Of a stretch of DNA of 64,000 nucleotides, positions 63,770 through 64,000 are shown one piece after another. Under the pieces are notes generated by a model that had not been told where the DNA came from, made no database searches, and was given only the letters and a program-made list of their open reading frames with translations. A program made the position numbers and the translations under genes. Position 1 is the stretch's first letter. Each line of letters starts with the position of its first letter. This stretch comes from Methanococcoides sp052057775. GTDB lineage: Archaea; Halobacteriota; Methanosarcinia; Methanosarcinales; Methanosarcinaceae. The DNA lies in NCBI RefSeq assembly GCF_052057775.1, contig NZ_CP195121.1, forward strand, positions 682,001-746,000, written 5' to 3'.

Positions 63770-64000
63770 TTATTTGAGAAGTTTTAGTGCATCCCGACAT
63801 GCGGCTACTGCGGGTGCTCCCGAGGTAATGGAGATTACTTCCAGAGTTTCCATAATCTCTTCTTTGGTGGCACCGTTCTTAAGGGCACTTTGCATTTGTA
63901 CAACCGTACATCTTTCACATTGTTTGGATGCAACAACTGCAAGAGCCATTAATATTTTGTATTTTGCAGGCAAAGCGCCATCGGACAACAGTTTATGATT
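63770..64000 (-). CDS. Carboxymuconolactone decarboxylase/AhpD-like protein, 5' partial
   Basis: The frame runs off the window end, so the start is missing. Visible residues: NHKLLSDGALPAKYKILMAL, then CERC (C-x-x-C) as the redox-active pair of AhpD-type proteins, and GATKEEIMETLEVISITSGAPAV. These proteins reduce peroxides or act as disulfide reductases. The TAA stop is at 63770. Members often belong to redox defence systems, which suits a methanogen. The in-frame TTG at 63988 is internal rather than the start. Confidence 0.85.
   Translation of the reverse strand, partial: NHKLLSDGALPAKYKILMALAVVASKQCERCTVVQMQSALKNGATKEEIMETLEVISITSGAPAVAACRDALKLLK

Overview
The window is chromosomal DNA of a methylotrophic, motile methanogen of the Methanosarcinales, most likely Methanolobus or a close relative. 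This follows from a methanopterin gene (mptG), a full archaellum operon, an archaeal oligosaccharyltransferase (AglB), Nop5/fibrillarin, a corrinoid/methyltransferase fusion of the Mts type and an Msr/FilR1-type methanogenesis regulator. All 61 genes whose ends I could read stop with TAA or TGA and none with TAG, as expected for a lineage that decodes UAG as pyrrolysine. I saw no rRNA, tRNA, insertion sequence or CRISPR array.

Layout. 0-5.2 kb: housekeeping genes (zinc peptidase, tRNA G10 methylase, two M24 peptidases, small proteins). 5.4-24.5 kb: a glycan/N-glycosylation locus. It starts with manC and rmlC-B-D-A. An AT-rich cassette follows (about 9.9-18.5 kb) with a VioA-like aminotransferase, an ATP-grasp enzyme, a methyltransferase, a propeller protein, a flippase and glycosyltransferases. 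The locus ends with aglB and galU, so dTDP-sugars, flipping and transfer to protein are encoded together. 24.6-27 kb: leuD/aksE-like, an unknown conserved gene, and leuB/aksF-like. 27.2-33.9 kb: the arlCDE-F-G-H-I-J archaellum operon on the minus strand. 34-48 kb: housekeeping genes, including pyrH, ferredoxin, a pilin, an XPD-like helicase, a GerW/DUF2953 pair, mptG, nop5-flpA, a GAF/PAS histidine kinase with its response regulator, and others. 48.4-50 kb: a glycosyltransferase.

50.5-61 kb is the most unusual part. It holds an MsmS/RdmS-like sensor kinase with an in-frame UAG codon, an Msr-type regulator, a corrinoid-methyltransferase fusion (MtsD/F/H family), a hydantoinase-like ASKHA ATPase, a divergent group II chaperonin subunit, a small Cys-rich protein and a second MtaA/UroD-type methyltransferase, all on the plus strand. 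I read this as a regulated methylthiol/methyl-sulfide (or other C1) methyltransfer system that carries its own candidate protein maintenance or activation machinery. 61.4-64 kb holds small accessory genes (SufT-like, nitroreductase-like, AhpD-like).

Three genes (manC, the VioA-like aminotransferase and the SufT-like protein) lack ATG/GTG/TTG where both the family N-terminus and the Shine-Dalgarno spacing predict the start. They have ATA or ATT there instead.
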